Positions 17,417-27,078 are shown, numbered from the stretch's first letter. The stretch is 64,000 bases of DNA from Leptonema sp964619535 (GCA_964619535.1 CAZUEX010000012.1:1-64000); one strand, 5' to 3'. A program made the numbers and translations. The notes: generated from the sequence alone by a model not told the origin.

Positions 17417-18736
17417 TTGAAATACCTACCCGTATCCGAAGCTGAAATACAGGAACAGCTACAACGCCTTGGCCTGAAGAACATGGACGAGCTGTTCCGC
17501 AGCCTGCCGGAGGAAATGTTAACAGAACCGGCCAGGGCGCTCGGTCCCTCCATGAGTGAGATTGAGATCCGGCGCCATATGACCTCTACGGAGGCCATGC
17601 CGCTTTCCTTTCTCGGTGGCAACGGACATTACCATTATATACCGTCCATCATTGATCCTCTGGTTTCCCGGGGCGAGTTTTTAACGGCCTATACACCGTA
17701 CCAGCCTGAGATCAGCCAGGGAACGCTGCAGGCAATGTATGAGTACCAGTCCATGATGGCCGGTCTAATGGGTGTAGAGGTGTCTAACGCATCCCTCTAT
17801 GATGGTTCGACTGCAACGGTAGAGGCAGGCCTGATGGCCTGTCGTGTGTCACGCAAATACAAGCTGGTCGTTTCAACGGCCCTGCATAAAGAATATATCG
17901 AAACCCTGAATACCTATGCAGAGAACGGACCGTTTTCTTTTGTAACGGTTCCCACCGGTGCAGACGGGCGTACAGATCTCGCTGCCCTTGAGTCGGCCAT
18001 TGATAACGATACTGCTGCCGTCATCCTGCAATCCCCCAATGCCTGGGGAATCATCGAAGACCTCGATGGCGTCCGTGCTCTGTGCACGGATAAAAAAACG
18101 CTGATGGTCGTTACCGTAACGGAAGCACTGTCGCTTGCACTTCTGAAATCCCCCGGTGCCTGTGGGGCCGACATTGTCTGCGGTGAGGCACAGTCCTTCG
18201 GTATTCCTTTAAGCCTTGGTGGCCCCTGGCTTGGATTCATCGGTACATCCATGGCACAGGTACGTAACCTGCCTGGGCGTCTGATCGGTCAGACAAAAGA
18301 CCAGGAAGGAAGAAGGGCCTTCGTCGTCACACTGGCTGCGCGGGAACAGCACATTCGACGCGAAAAGGCCACGTCTAACATCTGCACCAACCAGGGCCTG
18401 ATGGCTCTGCGGGCTGCCATCTACCTCTCCGTTATGGGCAAAGCCGGATTAAGGGCTGCAGCCGAACGATCAGCAAAGCTGGCTCACCATGCGCGCCGAC
18501 AGCTGAGCCAGCAATCCAACGTGCAGCTGGAGTTTGCTGAGTCTCCTGTCTTTAACGAGTTCGTTATACGAACACCGGTTGCTGCAAAGACAGTGTTTGA
18601 ACGCTGTATGGCTTCGCATGGCATTGCTCCGGGGACCATCCTCGATGAGAACCGCCTGCTCTGCGCTTTCGATGAAACCAAGAGCAGAGCCGACGTGGAT
18701 TTATGGCTGTCAGCAATCACCGCCGCCAGCAAGTAA
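17417..18736 (+). CDS. gcvPA: Glycine dehydrogenase (decarboxylating) subunit 1
   Basis: The N-terminal half of the two-chain P protein, 439 residues. It starts at a TTG codon with GGAG nine bases upstream. FLGGNGHYHYIPSIIDPLVSRGEFLTAYTPYQPEISQG-type sequence and the MAGLMGVEVSNASLYDG segment are diagnostic of the subunit. It has the PLP fold but lacks the Schiff-base Lys, which is supplied by subunit 2 encoded 69 bases downstream. The split P protein is the arrangement of Firmicutes, Thermotoga and many archaea, in contrast to the fused enzyme of proteobacteria. Confidence 0.96.
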   Translation: MKYLPVSEAEIQEQLQRLGLKNMDELFRSLPEEMLTEPARALGPSMSEIEIRRHMTSTEAMPLSFLGGNGHYHYIPSIIDPLVSRGEFLTAYTPYQPEISQGTLQAMYEYQSMMAGLMGVEVSNASLYDGSTATVEAGLMACRVSRKYKLVVSTALHKEYIETLNTYAENGPFSFVTVPTGADGRTDLAALESAIDNDTAAVILQSPNAWGIIEDLDGVRALCTDKKTLMVVTVTEALSLALLKSPGACGADIVCGEAQSFGIPLSLGGPWLGFIGTSMAQVRNLPGRLIGQTKDQEGRRAFVVTLAAREQHIRREKATSNICTNQGLMALRAAIYLSVMGKAGLRAAAERSAKLAHHARRQLSQQSNVQLEFAESPVFNEFVIRTPVAAKTVFERCMASHGIAPGTILDENRLLCAFDETKSRADVDLWLSAITAASK

Positions 18737-18805
18737 AGAGGCTTCAACAGAAAGCATGACCGTTCAAGATCACCAGCACAATCGTCAGTCGATCGGATAA
18801 ACCAG

Positions 18806-20305
18806 ATGGAAAACAACAGACCACAACATGCCGTCACTCGAGACGGACAGATTTTTGAAGAACCGCTTATCTTTGAACGCTCACGCCCCGGACGCACGGG
18901 TGCATCGCTGCCACTGGATGATGCCGACCTGCCTCTCGATCTTTCGCCCGAACTGATGCGCGATGAGGATCTGCCGCTACCTGAGGTCTCCGAACCGGAT
19001 GTAATCCGGCACTTTACAAGGCTGTCTACCTGGAACTACGGCATCGACCTGAACCTCTATCCACTGGGTTCCTGCACCATGAAATACAACCCGCGCATCA
19101 ACGAGGAGATAGCCGCCCTGCCGCACATCGCCAATGCGCACCCTTCCATGCCAGAAGACTTTATTCAACCGCAGCTACGTCTCCTCTATGAACTGCAGGA
19201 CAGGCTTACCCGACTGACCGATATGCCAGGCATTACGCTGCAACCGGCTGCCGGTGCCCATGGAGAGCTAACCGGTCTATTCCTGATCCAGGCCTATCAC
19301 CGAAACCGCGGAGAGAACCGTAAGGTGGTCATCGTTCCCGATAGCGCCCACGGCACAAACCCGGCCACCTGTAGCCTGGCAGGATACACCGTCCGAGAGC
19401 TGAAGTCGGGCCCGGAGGGTATGCTCGATCTACAGGCCCTGAAAGAAGCCCTCGATGGCGATGTGGCTGCACTGATGATTACGAATCCGAATACACTCGG
19501 AGTCTTTGAAGCACAGATCCGTGAAGCGGCTGACCTTCTTCATGCCAATGGATCCCTGCTTTACATGGACGGAGCCAACTTCAATGCCATCGTTGGCAAG
19601 GTATCGTTAAGCAAGATGGGCGTCGATGCCTGCCATCTGAACCTGCATAAGACATTCAGTACTCCCCATGGCGGCGGAGGCCCCGGCGCAGCCGCTGTTG
19701 TGGTCTCGGACAGGCTTGTAGATTTTCTGCCCGGACCGATTGCCATTCAAGAAGGGGACCGCTATGGCCTTACCACTCCACCGAAGTCTATTGGCCGGGT
19801 AAAGGCCGGTCCTGGACACTTCGGCGTTTTGATTCGCGCACTGACCTACATCCTGACCTACGGGGAACAGATGAGTCGTGTTGCCGAACATGCCACACTC
19901 AATGCAAACATCCTGCGAGAGGAGTTAAAAGATGTGCTTCGTCTGGCCTCATCAGGCGATTCCATGCACGAAGCCGTGTTCAGTGATGCCAGCTTCAAGA
20001 AGACCGGCTTCGATACCATGACGCTTGCCAAGGCCCTGATCGATTACGGCTACCATCCGCCGACGGTGTATTTCCCGCTGATCGTTTCAGGTTCCATTAT
20101 GATCGAACCGACAGAAACGGAAAGCCCGGAAAGCATCGTGCACTTTGCCGAGGTGATCAAAGACATCGTCCGGCGCATGAATGAAGGCGATGAATCCCTG
20201 CGATCCCTGCCACGCAGAGCGCCCGTCACCAGGGTGGACGAGGTAGGGGCCGCACGGAACCCGGTATTAAATTACTTTACAAATGCGAAAGACCGCCAAG
20301 GATGA
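18806..20305 (+). CDS. gcvPB: Glycine dehydrogenase (decarboxylating) subunit 2
   Basis: The PLP-bearing half of the P protein, 499 residues; decarboxylates glycine and loads the aminomethyl group on GcvH. The Schiff-base lysine is K282 in HLNLHKTFSTPHGGGGPG. PLGSCTMKYNP, LQPAAGAHGELTGL and GPGHFGVLIRALTYI are family signatures. It completes the operon with gcvPA. The fourth component (lipoamide dehydrogenase) is not in the window. Confidence 0.97.
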   Translation: MENNRPQHAVTRDGQIFEEPLIFERSRPGRTGASLPLDDADLPLDLSPELMRDEDLPLPEVSEPDVIRHFTRLSTWNYGIDLNLYPLGSCTMKYNPRINEEIAALPHIANAHPSMPEDFIQPQLRLLYELQDRLTRLTDMPGITLQPAAGAHGELTGLFLIQAYHRNRGENRKVVIVPDSAHGTNPATCSLAGYTVRELKSGPEGMLDLQALKEALDGDVAALMITNPNTLGVFEAQIREAADLLHANGSLLYMDGANFNAIVGKVSLSKMGVDACHLNLHKTFSTPHGGGGPGAAAVVVSDRLVDFLPGPIAIQEGDRYGLTTPPKSIGRVKAGPGHFGVLIRALTYILTYGEQMSRVAEHATLNANILREELKDVLRLASSGDSMHEAVFSDASFKKTGFDTMTLAKALIDYGYHPPTVYFPLIVSGSIMIEPTETESPESIVHFAEVIKDIVRRMNEGDESLRSLPRRAPVTRVDEVGAARNPVLNYFTNAKDRQG

Positions 20306-20312
20306 GGCCGAT

Positions 20313-20591
20313 ATGGAATGGGAGAAGATCCTCAGAGACTCCGTAAAAGACGGAACCATTCGCGAGCTATACCTGCGACATGTTCCGACACTGAAGACAT
20401 GCGAAAACTGGAATGCGGTAGAAGAGATCGGGCTCGTCGATCATCATACGAAGTATGCGCACTATAAGGGCATCCTGGTAAAGTACGGCGATCGGTTGTT
20501 CTACGTGCCTGAGAAGCGAATGGAGGCTCTTGCTCCGTACCGAACCTGGAAAACAAAGAAATCGATCAAGGTCACCGACGTCGGCAAATGA
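20313..20591 (+). CDS. Small hypothetical protein at the end of the gcv operon
   Basis: A 92-residue soluble protein, starting at ATG 20313 behind AAGGATGAGG; an alternative ATG at 20283 would overlap gcvPB. It contains RHVPTLKTCENWNAVEEIG, then HYKGILVKYGDRLFYVPEKRMEALAPYRTW. There are no membrane segments. No family recognised. Its position 8 bases after gcvPB suggests co-transcription, but a role in glycine cleavage is not shown. Confidence 0.65.
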   Translation: MEWEKILRDSVKDGTIRELYLRHVPTLKTCENWNAVEEIGLVDHHTKYAHYKGILVKYGDRLFYVPEKRMEALAPYRTWKTKKSIKVTDVGK

Positions 20592-20612
20592 CCGGATCGG
20601 TTCAGCGTGCGG

Positions 20613-22391
20613 CTACAGAAGTCGCGCCCTGCGCAACCCACGCACGGAGTTTGCAAGCACTATGGCTGTGGCCCGTTGCAGGTCTTCCGGCGTAATACCT
20701 GTAACCTGAATCCTCTGTTTCCTGAACCCCTCCCTGTTAAGAAGGCGTTCACGCATCAATCCAGCAAGAACTCCCGATTGCAACGGTGGCGTCACCCAGC
20801 GCCCGTCCACATAGCAGAACAGCGTATAGATGGCCGTCTCTGTTACCTCTCCCTTTTCGTTTACAAATACACATTCGTCGGCCTTCTGTGGCCTGTAACG
20901 ATTATACAGGGCCCGTCCGATGGACGTCTTATGATTCAAAAAGGGCAGCATGGTCAGAGCGGGGGCGTGCTGTACTTCAAGCGTTATGGTTCGCTTTCTG
21001 TTCAAGTCGTGCAAACGGTGCAGCATAATTTGATGACGGCCGTTTCGACTCAAGCGCAGATGCACCCGCACAGGCTGTTTACATCGCCGAAGAAGGACCT
21101 CCAGCCGGTATAACCGCTTTCTGATGCGCGTAAGCGAACAGGGAAGACCAAAGTAACGGGCCGATTGCTGCAACCGTTTCAGATGCTCTTCAAGCATCCA
21201 CAGGCGACCGTTGCGCCGGCGAAACAGCATCGTTTCATACAGATAGAAGTCGGAGGGTAAAGCCACCGCCTTGCGAAAAAACTGCAGCTTATCGAGACAT
21301 TCGCGAAACTCCGCCTGCGGGCTGGAGTCATAGGTGATGCCACTTCCAACGGACAGGGAACCACGGCTGTTGCGAAGCTCAACCGTCCGGATGGCTACGT
21401 TCCAGCAGCTGTCGCTACCATTGGTCCAGCCCATCGCACCGGTATAGAATCCCCTTCCCTTTTCTTCAAGGGCATGGATCAGCTCTATCGCTGCCCGTTT
21501 CGGAGCTCCTGTTACCGAACCACAGGGGAAGAGCGAGGCAAAGATCTGCGAAACGGGCAGGTCCTTGAGCCGCCCCGTCACATCGGTGGTCATCTGAAAG
21601 ACCGTCGGCAGGGCCTGGATTTGAAACAGGTTCTCCACCTGCACGGAACCAAAATCACAGATCTGCCCCAGGTCGTTCCGGATCAGATCAACGATCATGC
21701 CATTCTCTGCCCTTTCCTTTTCACTGGATCTCAGGCGCTCAACGGCCTTGCGGTTTTCATCTTCTCGGCTGGACCGTGGGGCCGTACCTTTCATAGGACG
21801 ACAGTAGATGCGTCCCTCCTTTACGCGAAAAAAGAGCTCAGGTGAAAGGGAAAGCAGGGCAAGGCGCTCATCCCCTTTACGATAAAACAAAGCCGATGCA
21901 AAACTGGCAGGCTGACAGGAATACAGGGCGGCAAAAAGAGCAGCCGGATCGCCTTCATACTCGAACGTTACAGGAAAGGTAAAGTTAACCTGATACACCT
22001 TGCCCGAGCGAATGCTTTCTCGAATGGCATCTATACAGCGGTAGATGTCCCTGCGGCTTCTTGCAAGGCGCATGTGCTGCACAGGCCACAGCGGTCCGCC
22101 AGAACGAGCAAGCAATCGTCTGGCCGGTATTCTTTCCACCGAGGAGAACATGCCACCGACCAGGACCGGCTGGCTCCGCGCTGCATTTAGAGAGGGATCA
22201 AGGACTCCACAGGCATCATAGGAAACGGCCCCGGCAAAATACGCAGACGGTTCTGCATCGTCCAGGGCCTGACGCAGCGCAACGGCATCGGCCGATACCG
22301 AAACGATACGAGACGGATTCGAGAAGACCAGAAAATCATCGGTCCTTTCGTCGCGCATCCAGAAGGTCAGATTTTCGTCTTGACCGGTCAT
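20613..22391 (-). CDS. pabBC: Fused aminodeoxychorismate synthase component I and aminodeoxychorismate lyase
   Basis: A 592-residue bifunctional enzyme of p-aminobenzoate (folate) synthesis. Residues ~1-335 are a chorismate-binding PabB domain: GKVYQVNFTFP, PMKGTAPR (the Lys of PIKGT that marks PabB rather than anthranilate synthase), LIRNDLGQI, FPCGSVTGAPKRAA and YTGAMGW. Residues ~345-592 are a class IV PLP aminotransferase-like lyase: FYLYETMLFRR, LEEHLKRLQQSA, the probable Schiff-base Lys in NHKTSIGRALYNRYR, FVNEKGEVTE and GVLAGLMRERLL. The start at 22391 is only 22 bases from the divergent Nudix gene. The glutaminase partner PabA is not nearby; ammonia or a distant PabA/TrpG would be needed. 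Confidence 0.9.
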   Translation of the reverse strand: MTGQDENLTFWMRDERTDDFLVFSNPSRIVSVSADAVALRQALDDAEPSAYFAGAVSYDACGVLDPSLNAARSQPVLVGGMFSSVERIPARRLLARSGGPLWPVQHMRLARSRRDIYRCIDAIRESIRSGKVYQVNFTFPVTFEYEGDPAALFAALYSCQPASFASALFYRKGDERLALLSLSPELFFRVKEGRIYCRPMKGTAPRSSREDENRKAVERLRSSEKERAENGMIVDLIRNDLGQICDFGSVQVENLFQIQALPTVFQMTTDVTGRLKDLPVSQIFASLFPCGSVTGAPKRAAIELIHALEEKGRGFYTGAMGWTNGSDSCWNVAIRTVELRNSRGSLSVGSGITYDSSPQAEFRECLDKLQFFRKAVALPSDFYLYETMLFRRRNGRLWMLEEHLKRLQQSARYFGLPCSLTRIRKRLYRLEVLLRRCKQPVRVHLRLSRNGRHQIMLHRLHDLNRKRTITLEVQHAPALTMLPFLNHKTSIGRALYNRYRPQKADECVFVNEKGEVTETAIYTLFCYVDGRWVTPPLQSGVLAGLMRERLLNREGFRKQRIQVTGITPEDLQRATAIVLANSVRGLRRARLL

Positions 22392-22413
22392 AGTCGATGA
22401 AACAGGAACAGGC

Positions 22414-22848
22414 ATGCAGTTCCGAAATCCAGTACCGACCGTCGATGTCATCATCGAAACACCGGCCGGCATCGTCCTTATCGAGAGGGCCCATGAGCCT
22501 GTGGGACTGGCTCTTCCCGGAGGCTTTGTCGATGCAGGCGAAACGGTAGAACAGGCTGCCGTTCGAGAGGCCTTAGAAGAAACGGGGCTGGCCGTCGAGC
22601 TGCATGAGTTGCTCTATGTCTATTCCGATCCGAAACGGGATCCGCGACAGCATACGATGAGTACGGTCTTTATCGCCAGAGCCGATGGCATTCCCGAAGG
22701 CCGCGACGACGCTGCCCGTGCCTTTACCGTTCCGGCAGAACAGCTACAGGATCAGCATCTTGTCTTTGATCATCGCCGCATCGTCGACGACTACCTGACA
22801 TTCAAAGAAACGGGCAGACGTCCACGACCCGTCCAGCGACCGGACTGA
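22414..22848 (+). CDS. Nudix hydrolase
   Basis: A 144-residue hydrolase of nucleoside diphosphates linked to another moiety. The complete Nudix box spans residues 36-59, with GGFVDAGE, REALEETGL giving the GX5EX7REUXEEXGU pattern that binds the metal. The N-terminal VDVIIETPAGIVLIERAHEP and AGETVEQAAV resemble the ADP-ribose/dNTP-type short Nudix proteins, but the substrate cannot be assigned. It is divergent from pabBC with a 22-base gap, so each promoter must lie inside the neighbour's coding region. Confidence 0.9.
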   Translation: MQFRNPVPTVDVIIETPAGIVLIERAHEPVGLALPGGFVDAGETVEQAAVREALEETGLAVELHELLYVYSDPKRDPRQHTMSTVFIARADGIPEGRDDAARAFTVPAEQLQDQHLVFDHRRIVDDYLTFKETGRRPRPVQRPD

Positions 22849-22850
22849 CC

Positions 22851-24017
22851 TCACTCCCCGATCGGCGCCGCACCATCCAGGCTGCGAAAGAACAAGGCGA
22901 TCGTACGAAGCAGGGAAAGCATCTCGGCGGCCATCGAAAGGTTGGCCCTGACGTTGCCATGATCGATGATGGAGGTAATCGTTAACGAAAGCGGTACCTG
23001 GTCTTTCAGTGTCTTTTGCAGAAGGATCGATTCTTCAGGGGGGATGACAATGTCGTTGGCTCCATGCAACAGACAGATGGCAGCCTTCAGGCCCGAAGCC
23101 ACGCGCAATACGTCCATCTGCTGAAAGATGTGCAGGGCCTCGGGAATCTTATGGATCTTCTGCCATTGCTCCAGCCTGAACGAGCGATCGTCGATGTACT
23201 GATGAAACCGCTGCCGCACCCAGTCCGGCTGTGAATTCAGGTAGGACGGAAGCTCCGGTTCCTTTCTTTGAAAGCCATCATCACATGCAGCGATATAGAA
23301 TGCCCTGAGCAGGGCCTCCGGTTCATTCAAAAACGGAAGAAAGTTGTTGAGAATAATAAAAAGGCCGTACGGATCCACCTTTTCGCGATGCAGAAAAAAG
23401 TTCAGGGTGGAGTCCACATGGGCATAGGATCCAACCACAAGCATTGCCGATACAAGGTCGGCCACAGAAGGCCTGGCAGCGGCAATCAGAGAAAGCCCTC
23501 CCGAAAACGAGGCTGTAAACAGACCGACAGGATAACCCGACTCCTCTGCAGTCGCAGCCATATCGGCAGCGATGCGATCCGACGAAGCAGGGTCAATGCG
23601 CAACTTCTGGATCTCCGGATACGAAGGAATCACCGCCCTGTAGCCCATGGCAGCCAGTGACTGACCCACCTGGATAATACGCGGATCATGATATCCGCGT
23701 ACGCTCATACCATGAACGCATACAACCGACCTCTTTGCCGCGCCACCTGCCGGTTGAATCTCTATCACAGGGCGACCGTTCATCGTCCTTTCCTTCTGTA
23801 TCGTCCCCCGATGCCTGCCGGCCGTTACCCGATAGATGTATTCCAGGGCTTTCCAGTTACTTTGCATACGACTGGAAGATCTTTCTGTGATGCCCGCTGC
23901 AAGCCAGTCATTTTCTGCATCAAACAGAGATGCAGCATCCATATCATACAGATAAAAAGGCTTGATTCTGTGTCGAAAGCTTTCACGCAGGGATATGGCC
24001 AGAGGCTCCACCGACAA
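22851..24017 (-). CDS. Alpha/beta hydrolase, unknown substrate
   Basis: Up to 388 residues if the TTG at 24017 is used; an ATG at 23942 is an alternative and neither has a clear ribosome binding site. Fold landmarks: oxyanion-loop VCVHGMSVRGYHD, nucleophile elbow TASFSGGLSL (probable Ser in SFSGG, an unusual first position), Asp in LLHGANDIVIPPEE, and His in IIDHGNVRANL. The N-terminal ~80 residues are extra relative to a minimal hydrolase. Its 3' end abuts the Nudix gene (convergent) and its 5' end is back to back with the WYL regulator pair, which might control it. Confidence 0.78.
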   Translation of the reverse strand: MSVEPLAISLRESFRHRIKPFYLYDMDAASLFDAENDWLAAGITERSSSRMQSNWKALEYIYRVTAGRHRGTIQKERTMNGRPVIEIQPAGGAAKRSVVCVHGMSVRGYHDPRIIQVGQSLAAMGYRAVIPSYPEIQKLRIDPASSDRIAADMAATAEESGYPVGLFTASFSGGLSLIAAARPSVADLVSAMLVVGSYAHVDSTLNFFLHREKVDPYGLFIILNNFLPFLNEPEALLRAFYIAACDDGFQRKEPELPSYLNSQPDWVRQRFHQYIDDRSFRLEQWQKIHKIPEALHIFQQMDVLRVASGLKAAICLLHGANDIVIPPEESILLQKTLKDQVPLSLTITSIIDHGNVRANLSMAAEMLSLLRTIALFFRSLDGAAPIGE

Positions 24018-24024
24018 AGATGTA

Positions 24025-25032
24025 ATGTCGCATCATGAGCGCATCGGTAAGCTCTTCCTGTTATTCCTGAACCATCCACGCGGTCTTAGCTTTGCTGACG
24101 TACGTTCGCATTTGTCAGAGGCCTATCGCGGAAACGAAGAAGCCAGTCGCAAGAAGTTTCAGCGCGATCGCGAAGCCTTGAAGAAGCTGGGCCTGCACCT
24201 GCAGATTGACCAGGCCGGTGCAGCGGCCAACCCGGAGGATAGCGTATACGTACCGGCACCAACGGCCCGAACCCTGCTGAAAGAGCTGAAGCTGAGCGAT
24301 GAGCAGCGCTCGTACCTGATGGGGCTGATCCTTCGCCATATGAACGAATGCGAAAAGGGAAGCAGCAAACATGAACTGTGTCGCTCCCTCTATATCAAGC
24401 TCTTCTACAACCAAACCGACCGCGCACCGTCTTCTACCGGCGCCGATGTAAAAGCAGACCCGCTACTATGGACCGATCGACCTGCTCCGGATTCTGTTCT
24501 GCGCATACTGCAGGAGGCCATGATCAACCGAAACAAGGTGGAGATTGTATACGAAGGTGCAAAAGAAACCAAAAGGCGCCTTGTTCAACCACTGGCTCTG
24601 AATATCTACCGTCGCATCTGGTATCTGACGGCCTATTGTGAGCTTGTTTCTGACTACCGCATCTTCCAGCTGGACCGCATCTCATCTGCTGAAATCAAAA
24701 TTGCTTCGATCGATTCGCACCCGGCTGAGAATATACAGTTTCTGAAGCCTCATCCGCTGAATCTAAGGCGAGAGCCGCTGCAGCCCATTCAGCTACTTCT
24801 CCATGCCGATCATCTCGAACGTTTCGATTTTTTCATCCGCGAACTTCCTCCCGGACAGAGGAAACGATCCGGACAGAGGATGCGCGATATCGTAACATCC
24901 AATCCCGAAGCCCTGTTCTTCTGGATGTTCCGGCATCCACATGCCGTTCAGGCCATCGCACCGAAGGCCGTACGCGATCGATTCATCGCCTTTCTAAAAT
25001 CCATTGAAGAACGCAACGGAGGCGAAGCATGA
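24025..25032 (+). CDS. WYL-domain transcriptional regulator, first of a pair
   Basis: A 335-residue protein with an N-terminal helix-turn-helix (HERIGKLFLLFLNHPRG..DVRSHLSEAYRG), a central WYL domain including RRIWYLTAYCELVSDYRIFQLDRI (about residues 195-218) and a C-terminal WCX-like region. WYL domains bind ligands such as nucleic-acid pieces or nucleotides and switch DNA binding. It overlaps the next gene by 4 bases, and that gene encodes a second WYL protein, as in the actinobacterial PafB-PafC DNA-damage regulator. The ATG at 24025 is chosen because it begins the helix-turn-helix. Confidence 0.85.
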   Translation: MSHHERIGKLFLLFLNHPRGLSFADVRSHLSEAYRGNEEASRKKFQRDREALKKLGLHLQIDQAGAAANPEDSVYVPAPTARTLLKELKLSDEQRSYLMGLILRHMNECEKGSSKHELCRSLYIKLFYNQTDRAPSSTGADVKADPLLWTDRPAPDSVLRILQEAMINRNKVEIVYEGAKETKRRLVQPLALNIYRRIWYLTAYCELVSDYRIFQLDRISSAEIKIASIDSHPAENIQFLKPHPLNLRREPLQPIQLLLHADHLERFDFFIRELPPGQRKRSGQRMRDIVTSNPEALFFWMFRHPHAVQAIAPKAVRDRFIAFLKSIEERNGGEA

Positions 25033-25958
25033 GTGCCATCGATGATTTACAGAAGATCTTTCGCATCCTGCCTGTCCTGGCTCGACGCCGCACGATGCCC
25101 ATCAAAGAACTGATGGAACTCGGTGGCTACAGCAAAGAAAGGGATCTGGTTCGCGACATCAATCGGCTGTCCATGCTTGGCACCCCTCCGTATACACCCG
25201 CCGATCTGTTCGACATAGAAATCCGGCATGATACCGTAATCCTGCATTCCGAGCCAACGATCGATCGTCCCCTTTCACTGACACCGCAGGAGTGGACCCT
25301 GCTTCGCTCCCTGATCGATGCGGATCGTGCCATGACTGCCTCCGCCGAACTCCCTGAACAGATGCGCATCCAGCTCATCGAAGAGCTTGGAGCGGTTCCT
25401 GTGCACTTCATCGAGGCCAGTCCTGAAACAGAGTTTCGCGCCCGCATCGAAGAGGCGCTGAATTCGGATCGATGCATCGAACTGCTGTACAGTAACTCGG
25501 ACGGACCGGAAACGCAGTGGCGCCTCATCGAGCCCTGGTATCTAATGGAGCATAACCGATCTCACTATCTTCTCGGTTATGACACAGGCAAAGGCGAGTC
25601 CCGCATCTTTCGTCTTGATCGGATCATTAACCTGAAACGCCACAATGCAAAACGGAAACAGAATCCACCCGACGATATGGATTCCCTGCGCAAGGCCATC
25701 TCAGCCAGTCCTGATCTCGTTATACGATTCCGCTTTCCACCGTCCATTCTACCGGCCCTGCAGCGAGAGTTCGTCTTCACCGTGGAGCAAAAGGACGAAG
25801 AATGGGTGGAGGCCTCTCTGAAGACCAGGTCCCTGGAATTCTTTCGATGGTATCTGCGTGCCTACGCTCCCTTTATCGAGGTTCTGGAGCCACCGGAGCT
25901 TCGCGAATGGATCGTCAACGAGGCCAGGCAGTTCCCCGTCCCCGAGCTGCTTATATAG
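25029..25958 (+). CDS. WYL-domain transcriptional regulator, second of a pair
   Basis: A 309-residue partner of the preceding regulator: N-terminal helix-turn-helix (LARRRTMPIKELMELGGYSKERDLVRDINRLSMLG-type), WYL domain with NRSHYLLGYDTGKGESRIFRLDRI (about 180-203), and a C-terminal domain ending FIEVLEPPELREWIVNEA. The ATGA overlap with the first gene indicates coupled translation and probably a heterodimer. By analogy with PafBC, a mitomycin/DNA-damage response is possible, but the partner genes here do not prove it. Confidence 0.85.
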   Translation: MSAIDDLQKIFRILPVLARRRTMPIKELMELGGYSKERDLVRDINRLSMLGTPPYTPADLFDIEIRHDTVILHSEPTIDRPLSLTPQEWTLLRSLIDADRAMTASAELPEQMRIQLIEELGAVPVHFIEASPETEFRARIEEALNSDRCIELLYSNSDGPETQWRLIEPWYLMEHNRSHYLLGYDTGKGESRIFRLDRIINLKRHNAKRKQNPPDDMDSLRKAISASPDLVIRFRFPPSILPALQREFVFTVEQKDEEWVEASLKTRSLEFFRWYLRAYAPFIEVLEPPELREWIVNEARQFPVPELLI

Positions 25959-26025
25959 GCCCGGCGCCCTGATATCTTCTGCCACAACCCATCGACTCTT
26001 TGCCCCCGGCCTCCGATAATCAAGT

Positions 26026-27078
26026 ATGATCCGGGAACTGAGTCAGCGCAAGCTTGCGCTGAAGGCCTTCGGGCTTTCTCCTGCAAAGCTACAGCTTCTC
26101 GATGAAAATCGGCTGGAGCCCCTTGAGCGTTTCTCCACCTACCTGCAGGTAGAGAAGAACGGCTCCACCCATACTCTTCGCTCCTACCTGAACGACCTGC
26201 TGGACTTCCTGCTTTTTCTACAGGAGGAAGACCACGACGTCCTTGCTGTAGATACACTTCTTCTTCGGTCCTACTTCACAAAGATCAGCGGAGTGGATTT
26301 TACACGCAACCGGGCAAGCGGCGCCGGGACGGGCCAGAGTCGCATGCGCGTCCTTTCGCCAAGAAGCCAGGCTCGTAAGCTGTCTGCCCTGAAGACCTTC
26401 TATCGTCTGCTTTTACGTCAGGGGCTGATTGCAGAGAACCCCGTTACGATGCGAGCCCCCAAATTCTATCGCTCCCTGCCTTCGTTTATTCCGGCTCAGG
26501 AAATGGATACCCTGCTACAGACCGTTGAGGCAGAAACAGAGAACAATCGCCTGCAGCTGCGCGACCGGGCCATGATTGAAACGCTGTATTCGACGGGGAT
26601 GCGGGTGTCGGAGCTCCTGTCGCTTTCGGCCAGCCGCATCCTCGATGCAGAAGGACAGATCGTCAGTGAGATCCGTATCACCGGTAAGGGGGGAAAGGAC
26701 CGCATGGTGTTCCTCGGCAGCCAGGCCCGCCAGGCATTGGCCCGCTATATCAAGGTGCGAAACGAATTCGCCCCGAAAACAGAGGCCCTCTTTGTCAATG
26801 CACGGGGAGGCGCCCTGACCGATCGCGGACTGCGCAATATCCTGAATCAGTATGAGCGCCATATCGGAATGCGTAAGCGGCTGTATCCACACCGTTTTCG
26901 GCACACCTTTGCCACCGATCTTTTAAACGATGGAGCCGACATCCGACAGGTGCAGGAGATGCTCGGACACAGCAGCCTTTCTACAACGCAGGTCTATACC
27001 TCCGTATCCAGGGAACGGCTGAAAGAGGTGTATCGCAGCAGCCATCCACGCGCCCGACCACCGATGGAAACAGGCTGA
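26026..27078 (+). CDS. xerD: Tyrosine recombinase, XerC/XerD type
   Basis: A 350-residue site-specific recombinase. The N-terminal SAM-like DNA-binding domain (about 30-135) contains LERFSTYLQVEKNGSTHTLRSYLNDL. The catalytic residues are all in place: R193 (STGMRVSELL), K224 region (GKGGKDRMV), H289 and R292 (HRFRHTFATDLL), H315 (LGHSSLSTTQVYT) and the nucleophile Y324. No integrase-specific additions, direct repeats or phage genes flank it, so it is most likely a chromosome-dimer-resolving Xer protein. C versus D cannot be decided, and an insertion around residues 85-112 is longer than usual. Confidence 0.88.
   Translation: MIRELSQRKLALKAFGLSPAKLQLLDENRLEPLERFSTYLQVEKNGSTHTLRSYLNDLLDFLLFLQEEDHDVLAVDTLLLRSYFTKISGVDFTRNRASGAGTGQSRMRVLSPRSQARKLSALKTFYRLLLRQGLIAENPVTMRAPKFYRSLPSFIPAQEMDTLLQTVEAETENNRLQLRDRAMIETLYSTGMRVSELLSLSASRILDAEGQIVSEIRITGKGGKDRMVFLGSQARQALARYIKVRNEFAPKTEALFVNARGGALTDRGLRNILNQYERHIGMRKRLYPHRFRHTFATDLLNDGADIRQVQEMLGHSSLSTTQVYTSVSRERLKEVYRSSHPRARPPMETG

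Noticed and set aside
26026..27078. Xer recombinase as an integrase marking a mobile element
   Set aside because: No attachment-site repeats, tRNA or other mobility genes flank it; a housekeeping Xer role is simpler.
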